From contig CAJQRD010000035.1 of NCBI GenBank assembly GCA_905480605.1, forward strand, positions 39,677 to 103,676: a stretch of DNA of 64,000 nucleotides. The letters run 5' to 3'. Both the position numbers and the translations under genes were made by a program. Source of the stretch: an uncultured Saprospiraceae bacterium (GTDB lineage: Bacteria; Bacteroidota; Bacteroidia; Chitinophagales; Saprospiraceae). Positions 46,418 to 57,010 of this stretch are shown here, piece by piece. Each line of letters starts with the position of its first letter. Positions within the stretch are counted from its first letter, which is position 1. The notes beneath the pieces are model-generated. The model was not told where the DNA came from. It was given only the letters and a program-made list of their open reading frames with translations, and made no database searches.

Positions 46418-48706
46418 ATGACAATTGCCAAAGTGTGGACAATAGCAACACTATTTATTATGATGCTCTCGACATCAGCTTTTAGCCAAGAAGGAAGTAT
46501 TAGAGGTCACGTCTATGATTCTAAATCAGGAGAACCAGTGATGTTTGCCAATATTATTCTGGAAGAAACCAATATTGGTACTAATACCGATGAGAATGGA
46601 TTGTTCAACTTAGTTGGAGTACCTGTGGGGGAATATAATCTTAGAGCCAGTTTTTTAGGTTTTGAAGAGGCCTTGATAAAAGTTGAATTCAAATCTTCAA
46701 AAATCAACTACTATAAAGTAGACCTTGTTGAAGGAGGAATAAACATTGGTGTTGTAGATATATCAGCTTCAAGACAGCAGGATAGAACAGAAGTACGTAT
46801 TTCAAAGCTTCGTGTGAGTAAGAAACAGATTAAAGCGCTACCTTCTACAGGAGGAGAGCCTGATATTCTTCAATACTTGCAAGTACTCCCAGGTATCGTT
46901 TCTACTGGTGATCAAGGTGGACAATTATACATAAGAGGAGGGGCACCTGTTCAAAACAAAATATTATTGGATGGATTAACTATTTACAACCCATTCCACT
47001 CCATTGGTTTCTTTTCAACTTTTGAAACAGAAATTATAAGAAATGTTGATGTACTAACAGGTGGGTTTAACGCAGAGCATGGCGGTAGAATTTCTGCAAT
47101 TGTTGATGTCTCTACAAGAGAAGGGAACAAAAAGAGATTTGGAGGCCAAGTGTCTGCAAGTCCATTTATGGTTAAAGGTTTGTTTGAAGGACCAATTATC
47201 AAACTCAAAGAAGACAGTGGAAGTTTGTCTTTTGCTTTGACAACGAAAAGGTCTATTATTGATCAAACTTCTCAAAGTCTATATTCATATGCTGCAGTAA
47301 ATGATACCATCGGTTTGCCGTTTAGCTTTTCTGATACTTATGGAAAGATTTCTTATGTAGCAGATAATGGCAGTAAATTCAATTTCTTTGGTTTTAAATT
47401 CGATGATTCTTTCAATAATCCATTGGTATCTCGAGTTGACTGGAGTAATGAAGGTGGAGGTATGACCTTTGATCTTTTGCCAAATGCAAGTTCTCTGACC
47501 TTGAATGGTATTGTAGGATATTCAAAATATGACGTAGCAATAGTTGAAGCGTCTGATGACCCAAGAAGCAGTTTGATACGTGAATATCTTTTAGGTTTGG
47601 ATTTTAATTATTACGGAAATACTTTGGAAGTAAAATATGGTCTTGAAGTTAAAAGCATAAGAACAGAATTTGATTTTGTAAATCCATTCGGACTTAGTTT
47701 AAATCAGTCCCAAAATACTACTGAAATGTCAGGGTTTTTGAAATTTAAAAAATCTTGGGATAAGTTGGTTTTTGAACCTGGTGTAAGGATGCAGTACTAT
47801 GCTTCGTTAGGAGAATTTTCAATCGAACCAAGATTGGGACTTAAGTGGAATGTATTGGAAGGAACAAGAATAAAGGCGGCTGCAGGAATCTATACTCAAA
47901 ACGTGATCAGTACTTCAAATGAAAGAGATGTGGTAAGTTTATTTACTGGTTTCCTTTCTGGTCCTGAATCACAGTTTGATGATTTGAATGGAGACAGAAC
48001 TACATCTAAACTTCAAAAGTCAAGACACTTAATTTTGGGAATTGAGCAAGATATTACAGAAAACATTCAAATAAATGTTGAAGGCTACCTTAAAGATTTT
48101 CCTCAATTAATTGTAGTAAATAGAAACAAAACTGATGTTACCCAATCTGATTTTTCTACAGAAGAAGGAGAAGCTTATGGTGTTGATTTCTCAGCTAAAT
48201 TTGAAACTCCAAATTGGTATGTTTGGGCAACTTATACACTTGGTTTTGTAAATAGATTTGATGGAGAACAGGAATACCCAACGATATTTGATCGCCGTCA
48301 TAATATCAACTTTTTAACAACTTATACTTTTGGTGAAAATAGAGATTGGCAAGTTAGTGCAAGATGGAATTTCGGATCAGGATTTCCATTTACAAAAACA
48401 CAATCTTTTTTCAACCAACAAGGTTTGCGAGGAGGAGCTGATAGTGAATTCTTAACATCGAATCCAGATGAATTAGGTATTATTTATTCTGATGTTAGAA
48501 ATGGAGGAAGATTACCTTATTACCATAGACTAGATATTTCAGCTCAAAAAACTTTCGAATTGTCTGAAAATGTGAATGTTGAGGCGGTTTTAAGTGTTAC
48601 AAACGCTTACAATAGAGACAATATCTTCTATTTTGATAGAGTACTTTTTGAAAGAGTTGACCAATTACCCATCATTCCATCGATTGGGATTAGATTAAAT
48701 TATTAA
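46418..48706 (+). CDS. TonB-dependent receptor with carboxypeptidase-like N-terminal domain
   Basis: Outer-membrane active-transport porin of 762 residues when started at the ATG at 46418, where the signal peptide ends TSAFSQ; the frame upstream to 46298 is not plausible. The carboxypeptidase-regulatory-like domain follows the signal (GSIRGHVYDSKSGEPVMFAN). The plug has GEPDILQYLQVLPGIVS, then GQLYIRGGAPVQNKILLDG and GFFSTFETEIIRNVDVLTGG. The barrel closes with IPSIGIRLNY. No lipoprotein partner or DUF4249 gene is adjacent. The substrate is unknown. The following gene is a TerB-like protein 54 nt downstream, apparently unrelated. Confidence 0.93.
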   Translation: MTIAKVWTIATLFIMMLSTSAFSQEGSIRGHVYDSKSGEPVMFANIILEETNIGTNTDENGLFNLVGVPVGEYNLRASFLGFEEALIKVEFKSSKINYYKVDLVEGGINIGVVDISASRQQDRTEVRISKLRVSKKQIKALPSTGGEPDILQYLQVLPGIVSTGDQGGQLYIRGGAPVQNKILLDGLTIYNPFHSIGFFSTFETEIIRNVDVLTGGFNAEHGGRISAIVDVSTREGNKKRFGGQVSASPFMVKGLFEGPIIKLKEDSGSLSFALTTKRSIIDQTSQSLYSYAAVNDTIGLPFSFSDTYGKISYVADNGSKFNFFGFKFDDSFNNPLVSRVDWSNEGGGMTFDLLPNASSLTLNGIVGYSKYDVAIVEASDDPRSSLIREYLLGLDFNYYGNTLEVKYGLEVKSIRTEFDFVNPFGLSLNQSQNTTEMSGFLKFKKSWDKLVFEPGVRMQYYASLGEFSIEPRLGLKWNVLEGTRIKAAAGIYTQNVISTSNERDVVSLFTGFLSGPESQFDDLNGDRTTSKLQKSRHLILGIEQDITENIQINVEGYLKDFPQLIVVNRNKTDVTQSDFSTEEGEAYGVDFSAKFETPNWYVWATYTLGFVNRFDGEQEYPTIFDRRHNINFLTTYTFGENRDWQVSARWNFGSGFPFTKTQSFFNQQGLRGGADSEFLTSNPDELGIIYSDVRNGGRLPYYHRLDISAQKTFELSENVNVEAVLSVTNAYNRDNIFYFDRVLFERVDQLPIIPSIGIRLNY

Positions 48707-48760
48707 TTTTGCACTTTATTAACCGCTTAGGAGATAAGCGTAAATCAAATATTTTTCAAT

Positions 48761-49240
48761 ATGGTACAGGGCTTTGAGTCATTAACCGATCAGCAGTTTG
48801 CAATTTTGAAAGATGCAATTGCTCACATAACAGTATTAATTGCAGGAGCAGACGGAGAAATTGATCCGAAAGAAACTGAATGGGCAACTAAGTTGACACA
48901 TATCAGGTCTTATAACAACCCACTTAACTTAAACAGTTATTATGAGGCTGCAGAGCAAGGTTTTAATGATAAATTAATTAGCATAATTGCAAATTCTCCA
49001 AAAGATACTGGAGAAAGAACTGCATTCTTAACCAACAAGTTGTCTGAAGTCAATGATGTTTTATCTTGTTTGGAAAACAACTTAGCGGCTGAACTTTATA
49101 AATCATTTTTATCATTTGCAAAGCATGTTGCAAAAGCTTCTGGTGGGTTCTTTGGTATGATGTCAATTAGCACGGAAGAATCAAATTTAATGGATTTGAA
49201 AATGATTGATCCTATAGAAATCGCTGAAGAAGAAGAGTAA
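48761..49240 (+). CDS. TerB-like helical protein
   Basis: A 159-residue soluble protein, mostly helical, with the motif LIAGADGEIDPKETEWATKL near residue 30, matching the metal-site sequence of TerB-type proteins (DGEIDPKE). The C-terminus is acidic (EIAEEEE). TerB homologues are linked to tellurite or stress response, but the Bacteroidota members are uncharacterised. A TAATTTTG box at 48704-48711 could serve as promoter. The gene converges on ychF across a bidirectional terminator. It is single-copy in this window. Confidence 0.82.
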   Translation: MVQGFESLTDQQFAILKDAIAHITVLIAGADGEIDPKETEWATKLTHIRSYNNPLNLNSYYEAAEQGFNDKLISIIANSPKDTGERTAFLTNKLSEVNDVLSCLENNLAAELYKSFLSFAKHVAKASGGFFGMMSISTEESNLMDLKMIDPIEIAEEEE

Positions 49241-49270
49241 TCGCTCTTGATACATTCGTTACAACAAATA

Positions 49271-49303
49271 AAAAAGCCTTTGCAAAACTGCAAAGGCTTT
49301 TTT
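49271..49303. terminator. Bidirectional rho-independent terminator between TerB-like gene and ychF
   Basis: A perfect 14-bp stem (AAAAAGCCTTTGCA with its complement), 4-nt loop, with A and T runs on each side, so it can stop transcription from both converging genes. Confidence 0.88.
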
Positions 49304-49339
49304 ATTTCTTTCTTTAGGTTACAGATCTTAGAGTCTACC

Positions 49340-50437
49340 TTATACATTAAACAAGAAGTGCATAACGTCACCATCTTTTACAACATATTCTTTTCCTTCG
49401 ATTGAAAGTTTTCCTGCATTTTTTACAGCTGCTTCTGAGCCGAATTCAACAAAATCTTCGTAGGCTATAACTTCAGCTCTGATAAATCCCTTTTCAAAGT
49501 CAGTATGGATCACACCAGCAGCTTGTGGCGCCTTAAAACCAGCTTTGATTGTCCAGGCTCTAACTTCTTTTACACCAGCTGTGAAGTAGGTGTAAAGTTC
49601 TAGTAACTTATAGCATGAAAGAATTACTCGGTTAACACCTGGCTCTGAAAGTCCCATCTCTTCTACAAACATCATTTTCTCTTCATACTCTTCCAGCTGA
49701 GCAATTTCTTCTTCTATGGCCGCACTTATCAGAATAACCTGAGCTCCTTCATCTTTAACCAATTCTTGAAAACGTTCAGTATGCTTATTTCCTTTAACAA
49801 CAGAATTTTCGTCAACGTTGCAGATATACAAAACAGGTTTTGCAGTCAGTAACATCAACTCTTTTACAAGACTTAGTCCATCATCATCCAAGTCCAAAGC
49901 ACGTGCACATTTGCCTTCCTCTAAACCAGCGATTATTTTTGTGGCCACTTCAACCATCTTTTTATCATGCGATGATCCTGATTTTGCTTGCTTTTTAAAT
50001 TTATCTAAGCGTTTTTCCATTGTTTCCAAATCTTTAAATATCAATTCGGTATCAATGATTTCCTTATCTCTAACTGGATCAATAGAACCATCAACATGGA
50101 TTATGTTGTCATCGTCAAAACATCTTACAACATGTGCAATTGCGTCTACTTCACGAATATTGGCAAGGAATTGATTTCCTAGTCCTTCACCCTTACTGGC
50201 TCCTTTAATCAAACCTGCTATATCTACTATTTCTACAGTGGTAGGTAAAACCTTTTCTGGCGAAACAAGTTCAGCCAATTTGGTAAGTCTATCATCCGGT
50301 ACAGTAATAACACCAACATTTGGCTCTTTAGTGGCAAAAGGGTAGTTGGCTGCTAAAGCTTTAGCATTTGTTAAAGCATTAAAAAGTGTTGACTTTCCTA
50401 CGTTAGGCAATCCTACAATTCCGCAATATAATGGCAT
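49340..50437 (-). CDS. ychF: YchF-family ATPase (Obg-related)
   Basis: Translation-associated P-loop ATPase of 365 residues, normal length, cytoplasmic. The P-loop GLPNVGKST at residues 8-16, the G3 motif DIAGLIKGASKGEGLGNQFL and the NVDE motif (where classical GTPases have NKxD) are present, the last explaining the ATP preference. The TGS domain is at the C-terminus (TFEKGFIRAEVIAYEDFVEF, with DGDVMHFLFNV at the end). It is alone on the minus strand, upstream of a TATATTTG promoter box. It shares the bidirectional terminator with the TerB-like gene. Confidence 0.97.
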   Translation of the reverse strand: MPLYCGIVGLPNVGKSTLFNALTNAKALAANYPFATKEPNVGVITVPDDRLTKLAELVSPEKVLPTTVEIVDIAGLIKGASKGEGLGNQFLANIREVDAIAHVVRCFDDDNIIHVDGSIDPVRDKEIIDTELIFKDLETMEKRLDKFKKQAKSGSSHDKKMVEVATKIIAGLEEGKCARALDLDDDGLSLVKELMLLTAKPVLYICNVDENSVVKGNKHTERFQELVKDEGAQVILISAAIEEEIAQLEEYEEKMMFVEEMGLSEPGVNRVILSCYKLLELYTYFTAGVKEVRAWTIKAGFKAPQAAGVIHTDFEKGFIRAEVIAYEDFVEFGSEAAVKNAGKLSIEGKEYVVKDGDVMHFLFNV

Positions 50438-50456
50438 CTTTATTTTTTTTGAAGCG

Positions 50457-50464
50457 CAAATATA
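50457..50464 (-). promoter_or_regulatory. TAnnTTTG promoter box candidate for ychF
   Basis: TATATTTG on the minus strand, about 20 nt before the ychF ATG at 50437. A TTTA is 16 nt further upstream, short of the usual 19, so only the box is claimed. Confidence 0.4.
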
Positions 50465-50717
50465 AGGATGTATGAAATAATAAACCTTATTTATTTCATT
50501 TCTATATCCGTATTAATTGTTGAAAGGCTGGTATGTATTCCAAATAACTACTACAAACCTTCTAAAATTTAAAGATTTAAACTATATACCATTTTTCAAG
50601 TTTCTAAAGTAGAGTCTTTGCAAAGTAGAGAAGGAAAGTCCACTTTATTACTTTTTTTAATACAGCGTTTTATATATAGACAAAAACCTTTGTATTTTAT
50701 TTTGATTAATATTTCCT

Positions 50718-51299
50718 ATGAATTTTTTAGCACATTGTTACCTTTCTTGTTCGAACGAAGACATGCTTATTGGCAATATTATTACAGACTTTACAAACAA
50801 ACGACAAGCAGATGCTTATACTGGCGAGATTCAAAAAGGTATAGAATTGCATAGGAAAATAGACAATTATACTGACAAGCATTCTGCAAGCCTTGAATTG
50901 AGAAGTCTGCTGCGGAAAAGGCATGGTAAGTATGCTTCGGTGGTAGTTGATTTGGTGTGGGATTATTTTCTATGTCAAAATTGGTCTCTTTATTCTGGTG
51001 CTACACTAAGAGATTTTGCTGATTCGATATATCCAATAGTTCTGAAAAATAAAGATTCTTTGCCTAATAATCTTAAGGGTAGAATCAATAACATGATAAG
51101 TGATGATTTTTTACTGGCTTATAAAAACAAAGACAGAATGTTAAGATCTTTACAGTGGATGGATAACCGAGTCAAGTACCCCTCAAACTTTGTAGGAGCG
51201 ATAAATGACATAGAAGAAAATGAAGACTTGACACAGACGCTATTTATAACCTTCTTCCAAGATTTAGTCAATTATGTTGAAATTGAATGTGGATGTTAG
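50718..51299 (+). CDS. Acyl-carrier-protein phosphodiesterase family protein
   Basis: Removes the phosphopantetheine arm from ACP, cytoplasmic, 193 residues. Marks of the AcpH family are present: MNFLAHCYLSCSNEDMLIGN, then GIELHRKIDNYTDKHSASLE and VVVDLVWDYFLCQNWSLYSG, which carry the metal-ligating His/Asp positions. The start ATG directly precedes NFLAH. It is followed by converging porT with about 50 nt between stops and no clear terminator. The HD-like motif assignment is by family resemblance. Confidence 0.9.
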   Translation: MNFLAHCYLSCSNEDMLIGNIITDFTNKRQADAYTGEIQKGIELHRKIDNYTDKHSASLELRSLLRKRHGKYASVVVDLVWDYFLCQNWSLYSGATLRDFADSIYPIVLKNKDSLPNNLKGRINNMISDDFLLAYKNKDRMLRSLQWMDNRVKYPSNFVGAINDIEENEDLTQTLFITFFQDLVNYVEIECGC

Positions 51300-51350
51300 A
51301 TTCGTCTTTAAGTTGAGATTTCTAAAACCAAATCCTCATAAGTTCTTACC

Positions 51351-52085
51351 CTAGCCTTCAAAATGAAACGATATTGATAATGTTCTAGAGAGTATCTTAT
51401 CAATAACCGAAGACTCAGGTTTGCTGCTATTAAAAACGTGAATATTTCCAATGCTTTGACTATACTTGATCTCTGGTGAAAATATAAAGAAAGGAAAGAA
51501 GAATTGAATTCCAGCACCTATTTCAAATTGGAAATCATGAGGGGCAATCTTCAATAGGTTTATGGTTTGATCCTGCCTCGCTTTTGAGTTGGATGCCACA
51601 TCATATGTGTATTTCAAACCAGCAACAACAAACAAACGTTTGTCTCGGTAAGGCGCTGATTTAAATCTTAAAAGCATAGGGATTTCAAGAAAGACAGATT
51701 CAATGCGTTCCTCTTGTATTTCAATTTCGGATATTTCACTATCAATGAATCGTATTTTTCTTTCTGTAAAAGAAAAGCCAGGAATGAATCTGAAGTCAAA
51801 ATACTGTCCAATTTTTAAATTAGTAATTATATTTACGTGCAATCCTGGTATATCCTTACCTTGAATAACTTGGATAGAGTCATGTTGGATCAAGTTTCGA
51901 GAATTGCTTGTCAAATAACCGCTGCTGTGGCCACCTAATGTCAATCCAAAATAGAAAGGTTTCTTATTGAACTCATAGAAATTATAATTACCCTTTGGTG
52001 ATGTTTGTGCTTTTAGTGACGAAATGCCCAGAAAGAGTGCAAAAACAAGGGAAATTGTGATTTTAATATAATTAGAGTGATTCAT
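51351..52085 (-). CDS. porT: PorT-family type IX secretion system outer-membrane protein
   Basis: A 244-residue outer-membrane beta-barrel protein needed for type IX secretion. The signal peptide ends SSLKAQ. The mature part reads YEFNKKPFYFGLTLGGHSSG, HVNIITNLKIGQYFDFRFIPG and LEIPMLLRFKSAPYRDKRLF, and closes in ISFHFEG with aromatic strand endings. The RYxDYR...KPFYFGL-like start is typical of PorT. Together with the PKD protein at 39159 it implies this organism uses type IX secretion. It is monocistronic and divergent from gyrA. Confidence 0.9.
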   Translation of the reverse strand: MNHSNYIKITISLVFALFLGISSLKAQTSPKGNYNFYEFNKKPFYFGLTLGGHSSGYLTSNSRNLIQHDSIQVIQGKDIPGLHVNIITNLKIGQYFDFRFIPGFSFTERKIRFIDSEISEIEIQEERIESVFLEIPMLLRFKSAPYRDKRLFVVAGLKYTYDVASNSKARQDQTINLLKIAPHDFQFEIGAGIQFFFPFFIFSPEIKYSQSIGNIHVFNSSKPESSVIDKILSRTLSISFHFEG

Positions 52086-52299
52086 ATGACGTCGAGCTAT
52101 CTTCTATTTTACTTACTAAAAACGAATTGTATTTTTTTTTAGTATAAATACCTTATTGATGTAAAGAAATGTGCTTCAAAACACAAAATTCTGCATCTTT
52201 TTCAAAAAAAAGTCTATTGTTTACAAAATTACTATCGTTCAATTATAATCCCCTTTAAAATGGAGGTATTTGCTATTAAAACTTATGCAAATTTAGGAC

Positions 52300-52327
52300 T
52301 TTGAATGGTATATTTTATGTATATTTG
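52300..52327 (+). promoter_or_regulatory. Promoter candidate for gyrA
   Basis: TATATTTG at 52320-52327 matches TAnnTTTG. TTTG at 52300-52303 lies 16 nt upstream, three short of the usual spacer. The start codon is about 35 nt downstream. Confidence 0.45.
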
Positions 52328-52361
52328 CAATCTTTTTAAAGAACAGATTTATAATATATAA

Positions 52362-54836
52362 ATGGCAGAAGATCAGAGGATTGTAGAGGTAAATATAGAA
52401 GATCAAATGAAATCTTCTTACATAGATTATTCTATGTCAGTTATTGTCTCTAGAGCATTACCAGATGCACGTGATGGGTTGAAACCAGTGCACAGAAGAA
52501 TTTTGTACGGAATGGACGATTTGGGACTGATGTACAGTAAGCCACATAAGAAATCGGCAAGAGTAGTTGGAGAGGTTTTAGGTAAGTATCACCCTCATGG
52601 TGATTCTTCAGTTTATGACGCTATGATTAGAATGGGCCAACCATGGTCAATGAGATACCCATTGGTTGAAATTCAAGGAAACAAAGGGTCAATGGATGGT
52701 GATAGTCCTGCGGCAATGAGGTATACGGAGGCAAGACTTGAAAGATTGAGTGATGAACTTCTTGATGAGATCAAAAAAGATACGGTTGACTTTAGGCTTA
52801 ACTTTGATGATTCTCTCGAAGAACCCACTGTACTGCCTGCAAAATATCCAAATCTTCTTGTAAATGGTGCTTCTGGAATTGCTGTAGGTATGGCAACCAA
52901 TATGATGCCTCATAATATTACAGAAGTTATTAATGGAACAATTGCAACAATTGATAATCCAGAAATTTCTATTGATGGTTTAATGGAATTTGTAAAAGCT
53001 CCAGACTTTCCAACTGGTGGGATCATCTATGGTATTGAAGGTGTTAAAGAAGCTTTTAGAACGGGTAGAGGTAAAGTTGTTGTAAGAGGTAGAGCTACGA
53101 TTGAAACAAATAAAGCAGGTAGAGAATCAATTATTGTTACTGAAATACCTTTTCAAGTAAATAAGGCCACCTTGGTTATGAAAATAGCTGAGTTGGTTAA
53201 CAATGAAAGAGTTACCGGTATCAGTGATATAAGGGACGAATCAGATCGAAAAGGATTAAGAATTGTTGTAGATATTAAAAGAGACGCAATTGCTAATGTT
53301 GTCTTGAGTAAATTGTACAAGTATACACCACTTCAATCCTCTTATGGTGTTAACAATGTAGCACTGGTAAATGGTAGACCTGAAATTCTAAACTTAAAAC
53401 AACTTATTGATGAGTTTGTAAGGTTTAGATTAGAAGTAATCGTAAGACGAACTCAGTTTGATCTAAGGAAGGCAGAAGAAAGGGCGCATATTCTTGAAGG
53501 TCTGATAAAGGCTATAGACAATTTAGATCAAGTTATTAAGATTATTAGAGGTTCGAAAACTGTCGATGAAGCCAAAACAGGTTTGATTTCAGCACTTGAT
53601 CTTTCTGAAATTCAAGCAAAAGCTATTTTGGAAATGAGACTCCAAAAGTTGGTGGGTCTTGAAATGGAAAAGTTGCGTGCCGAGTATGATGAATTGCTGA
53701 TAATCATCGCAGATCTAAAAGATATACTTTCAGATGAAGGCAGAAGAAGAGAAATCATCAAAACAGAATTGAATGAGTTAAAAGAGAAGTACGGTGATGA
53801 ACGAAGAACCGAAATTACTTTCTCTGACGGTGAGATTAATATTGAGGATATGATCCCTAATGAAGAAGTTGTTGTCACAATTTCATCTTTAGGATACATA
53901 AAAAGAACAAAATCAAGTGAATATAAGACTCAAGGAAGAGGTGGAAGAGGAAGTAAAGGAAGTAAGACAAGAAATACAGATTTCCTTGAACATGTCATAG
54001 TTGCAAATAATCATAATTATATTTTATTCTTCACCGAGAGAGGTAGATGTTTCTGGTTAAGAATATTTGAAATCCCTGAAGGTGCCAAAACAGGTACAGG
54101 CCGAGTGATTCAGAATGTGATCAACATGCCGAAAGAAGATAAGGTTAAAGCCTACATTCTTATTGAAGACTTGACAGATAAAGACTTCTTAAATAATCAC
54201 TATATTGTATTCGCTACTAAAAATGGGGTTGTCAAAAAGACTTCTGTAGAAGCTTATTCTCGACCAAGAACAAATGGAATAAATGCAATAACAATCCGAG
54301 AAGAGGATAACCTTATTGAAGCTAAATTGACAAACGGCGATACCAATATAATGCTGGGCAGTAGATTTGGTCGCGCTATCAGATTTAGTGAAAATAAACT
54401 ACGAGTTATGGGCCGTTCTGCGGCAGGGGTGAGAGGAATGAGAATAGATATAGAAGCGGGCGATGAAATTGTAGGTATGATTATTGACCAGGGTGAAGGC
54501 GAAACAAAAGCAATAATGGTTGTGTCTGAAAATGGTTATGGTAAGAGATCTTCAATTGATGATTATACTATGATTAATAGAGGTGGAAAAGGTATGAAGA
54601 ACATGCAAATCACCGATAAGACTGGAAATGTGGCTACTGTAAAAGGTGTTCATGAAGAAGATGACATATTAATTACGACTAAAAACGGTATAATTATTAG
54701 AATGCACGTTTCAGATGTAAGGGTAATGGGAAGAGCAACACAAGGAGTAAGAGTTATCAAATTGGATAAAAAAGACTCTATAGCAGATATTGCCGTTGTA
54801 CCAAATGATGGCTCTGAAGAAGAAGAAGAAGAATAG
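52362..54836 (+). CDS. gyrA: DNA gyrase subunit A
   Basis: Breakage-reunion subunit of gyrase, 824 residues, cytoplasmic. Marks: the start [20 protein letters not shown], the helix-turn-helix region [20 protein letters not shown], and the catalytic Tyr121 in [10 protein letters not shown]. The quinolone-determining positions hold Ser82 and Asp86 (equivalent to Ser83 and Asp87 of E. coli), i.e. the sensitive-type residues. The C-terminal beta-pinwheel carries the GyrA-box [10 protein letters not shown], and the tail is acidic (DGSEEEEEE). It stands alone with promoter and terminator at the ends. Confidence 0.97.
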   Translation: MAEDQRIVEVNIEDQMKSSYIDYSMSVIVSRALPDARDGLKPVHRRILYGMDDLGLMYSKPHKKSARVVGEVLGKYHPHGDSSVYDAMIRMGQPWSMRYPLVEIQGNKGSMDGDSPAAMRYTEARLERLSDELLDEIKKDTVDFRLNFDDSLEEPTVLPAKYPNLLVNGASGIAVGMATNMMPHNITEVINGTIATIDNPEISIDGLMEFVKAPDFPTGGIIYGIEGVKEAFRTGRGKVVVRGRATIETNKAGRESIIVTEIPFQVNKATLVMKIAELVNNERVTGISDIRDESDRKGLRIVVDIKRDAIANVVLSKLYKYTPLQSSYGVNNVALVNGRPEILNLKQLIDEFVRFRLEVIVRRTQFDLRKAEERAHILEGLIKAIDNLDQVIKIIRGSKTVDEAKTGLISALDLSEIQAKAILEMRLQKLVGLEMEKLRAEYDELLIIIADLKDILSDEGRRREIIKTELNELKEKYGDERRTEITFSDGEINIEDMIPNEEVVVTISSLGYIKRTKSSEYKTQGRGGRGSKGSKTRNTDFLEHVIVANNHNYILFFTERGRCFWLRIFEIPEGAKTGTGRVIQNVINMPKEDKVKAYILIEDLTDKDFLNNHYIVFATKNGVVKKTSVEAYSRPRTNGINAITIREEDNLIEAKLTNGDTNIMLGSRFGRAIRFSENKLRVMGRSAAGVRGMRIDIEAGDEIVGMIIDQGEGETKAIMVVSENGYGKRSSIDDYTMINRGGKGMKNMQITDKTGNVATVKGVHEEDDILITTKNGIIIRMHVSDVRVMGRATQGVRVIKLDKKDSIADIAVVPNDGSEEEEEE

Positions 54837-54842
54837 TTTTAG

Positions 54843-54868
54843 AAAAGGCCGTTTTTGGCCTTTTTTTT
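54843..54868 (+). terminator. Rho-independent terminator of gyrA
   Basis: Stem AAAAGGCC / GGCCTTTT, loop GTTTTT, then more T; it starts 7 nt after the gyrA stop. Confidence 0.85.
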
Positions 54869-55006
54869 AATCTTTTATTGAAAAATGTTAAAAATTAACA
54901 CCCAACAAACAAAATCTTAACTAAATTTAAGAATATTAGAATTCGTTAAGATTGTATTATAAGTGTAATTATTAATGAAAATATTATTAAACCAATTCTA
55001 TAATAG

Positions 55007-56299
55007 ATGAAAAATTTATTAATCGTAGTTTTAAGTGTAACATTCGCAATATCTAGTTCAATTGCTCAAGATCCTGCAAAAATGTTTAAAAAAGCAGAAA
55101 AAGCAATTTCAAAATTAGCTTCTAATCCTGGAGATAATGCAAACGAATTAACCAATGCAATAGCAGATTTGCATAAAGCTTTAGAATCATCTGAAGTAAA
55201 TTCTTCTGCTAAAAACTGGGTAAATGCAGGTAAAGCATTTAACAAACTTGCAAATGAAGAATTCAAATTCAAAACTCTAAATCCTGAATATAAAATAGTT
55301 GTTCCTAATTCTGCAAGATTTGCATTTGATGCATTTAATTCGGCTTCTAAATTGGGAGAAAAGAAAAGAGCTAAGGATATAGGTTACGGATTAGAAGATG
55401 TTGAGAGCCACTTAAGTAACTTTGGTACATTTGCCTACCAAAATGAAGATTATGAGGGAGCATTTTTAAACTTTAAAGCAAGTATTGAGGCTCATGATTT
55501 ATTAAAATCTATGGACAGAGCTAGTAGACTAGATGATGCCGTTTTATTAAATGATCAATACTTTATTGTTGGCGTAAGTGGATATTATAGTAAACAATTT
55601 GATGCTGTGAAACCTTACTTAGATAAGTTGTACAATGATGGTTCTGAGGAGGCATTTGTCTATGATGCTTTGTATAACATTTATTCCGAAAGTGATTCAG
55701 AAAAAGCTTTAGCTTACTTGGCTAAGGGTCGTGAAATAGTGCCTGGAGATACTGGTTTATTATTCAATGAAATCAATCATTACCTGAAATTAGGTGAGTT
55801 GGATGTATTAATCGAAAAATTAAATAGTGCAATTGCAGCAGAGCCTGATAATGTAGGAGTATATAATACGTTAGGAAGTGTATATGATCAATTACACCAA
55901 AAAGAAATGTCTGCGGGGAATAAAGAAAAAGCACAGGGTTATTTTGACTCAGCTTTAGAAAACTACAATGTAGTTTTGGAAAAAGATCCTACTAATTTTG
56001 ATGCGACTTATAGTGTGGGTGCATTATACTACAATAAAGCAGCAACATATGTAGAAAGGTTAAATGAATTGGCAGCCGATTTAACTCCAGCAGGTATGAA
56101 ATCATACGATAAAGCAAAAGAGGATATGGACAATGAGTTTAGAAAAGCACTGCCGTTTTTTGATAAGGCTGAGGCTTTAAATGGAAATGATAGAAATACT
56201 TTAATCGCATTGAAAGAAATTCATGCTAGATTAAATGATCTTGTAAAATCAAACAAATACAAAGAGTTATTGGAAAAAATAGGAGTTAGTAACAACTAA
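55007..56299 (+). CDS. Exported tetratricopeptide-repeat protein
   Basis: A 430-residue protein with a Sec signal ending SSIAQ and a mature part built from TPR-like helix pairs. Clear repeats are FAYQNEDYEGAFLNFKASIE, AVKPYLDKLYNDGSEEAFVY, VYNTLGSVYDQLHQKEMSAG and LENYNVVLEKDPTNFDATYS, while the N-terminal third is Lys/Asn-rich with less clear repeats. It is a protein-interaction scaffold of the periplasm or outer membrane. Similar proteins commonly follow gyrA in Bacteroidota; their function is not known. It ends at a strong terminator. Confidence 0.88.
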   Translation: MKNLLIVVLSVTFAISSSIAQDPAKMFKKAEKAISKLASNPGDNANELTNAIADLHKALESSEVNSSAKNWVNAGKAFNKLANEEFKFKTLNPEYKIVVPNSARFAFDAFNSASKLGEKKRAKDIGYGLEDVESHLSNFGTFAYQNEDYEGAFLNFKASIEAHDLLKSMDRASRLDDAVLLNDQYFIVGVSGYYSKQFDAVKPYLDKLYNDGSEEAFVYDALYNIYSESDSEKALAYLAKGREIVPGDTGLLFNEINHYLKLGELDVLIEKLNSAIAAEPDNVGVYNTLGSVYDQLHQKEMSAGNKEKAQGYFDSALENYNVVLEKDPTNFDATYSVGALYYNKAATYVERLNELAADLTPAGMKSYDKAKEDMDNEFRKALPFFDKAEALNGNDRNTLIALKEIHARLNDLVKSNKYKELLEKIGVSNN

Positions 56300-56321
56300 T
56301 CCACTAACAATATTTACTAAG

Positions 56322-56353
56322 AAAAAGGGATGCAGTTTTGCATCCCTTTTTTT
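56322..56353 (+). terminator. Rho-independent terminator of the TPR gene
   Basis: Stem AAAAAGGGATGCA paired with its complement, 4-nt loop, followed by a T run. Confidence 0.87.
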
Positions 56354-56482
56354 ATTGATTTTACTGCAAACATATTTAACTACAAAGAAAAATATGTGAT
56401 AAGGTTCAACTGATGTCTGAAATAGTTTGGAATTCTATCTCTGTTTAATTTGTAATTAATTATTAATCATAAAAACATAACA

Positions 56483-57006
56483 ATGAGTAAATCAGTTTTT
56501 TATAACGCTGGACGTCTAGTATATATATGTTAGTTATTTGGCAAAAGAGTTTAACGCTACAGAGCCAACTGTTAGTGATGCAATAAACTACTATTCAATA
56601 AAATATACTTGGAGAAATATTTATCTCCAATTGATAATCGCAGATTCAATTTATTACTTTCTATTAAAGGAAAAAGATTGCTAATAGCGTTATTGGATTA
56701 CACAAGATTAGGGTCAAATGACATTAAAAGTAAAGTAGTGAAAACCACCTTAAAATCTGTTTCACCATTATTTCAAAATTGATCTACCAACTAAATCAAA
56801 TCAATGGTATCCAAGTCCTCATAACATTTTATAGCTGTAAGTTTTATAATGGAAATAAACAGAATAAGTACTTTTGTAATTTATTGGATAAAAAACTTTT
56901 GAATCTGGGGATTAAGTTGGATTGTCTTGATTTTGAAGAAAGTTAAGCAATGGTCTTGACGATCTGTATTCCCTTTTAAAATCCAAATTGTTGGAAAAAC
57001 ATAATG
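56483..57006 (+). pseudogene. Decayed coding segment upstream of the AAA+ ATPase gene
   Basis: Between the TPR terminator and the ATPase gene lie several protein-like pieces on the + strand in shifting frames: MSKSVFYNAGRLVYIC stopping soon after; YLAKEFNATEPTVSDAINYY, which has a helix-turn-helix look; KVVKTTLKSVSPLFQN; YNGNKQNKYFCNLLDKKLLN then LGIKLDCLDFEES; and NGLDDLYSLLKSKLLEKHND. Stops and frame changes break them. They do not add up to one recognisable gene and may be remains of one or two genes that once preceded the ATPase. Confidence 0.45.
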
Positions 57007-57010
57007 ATAT

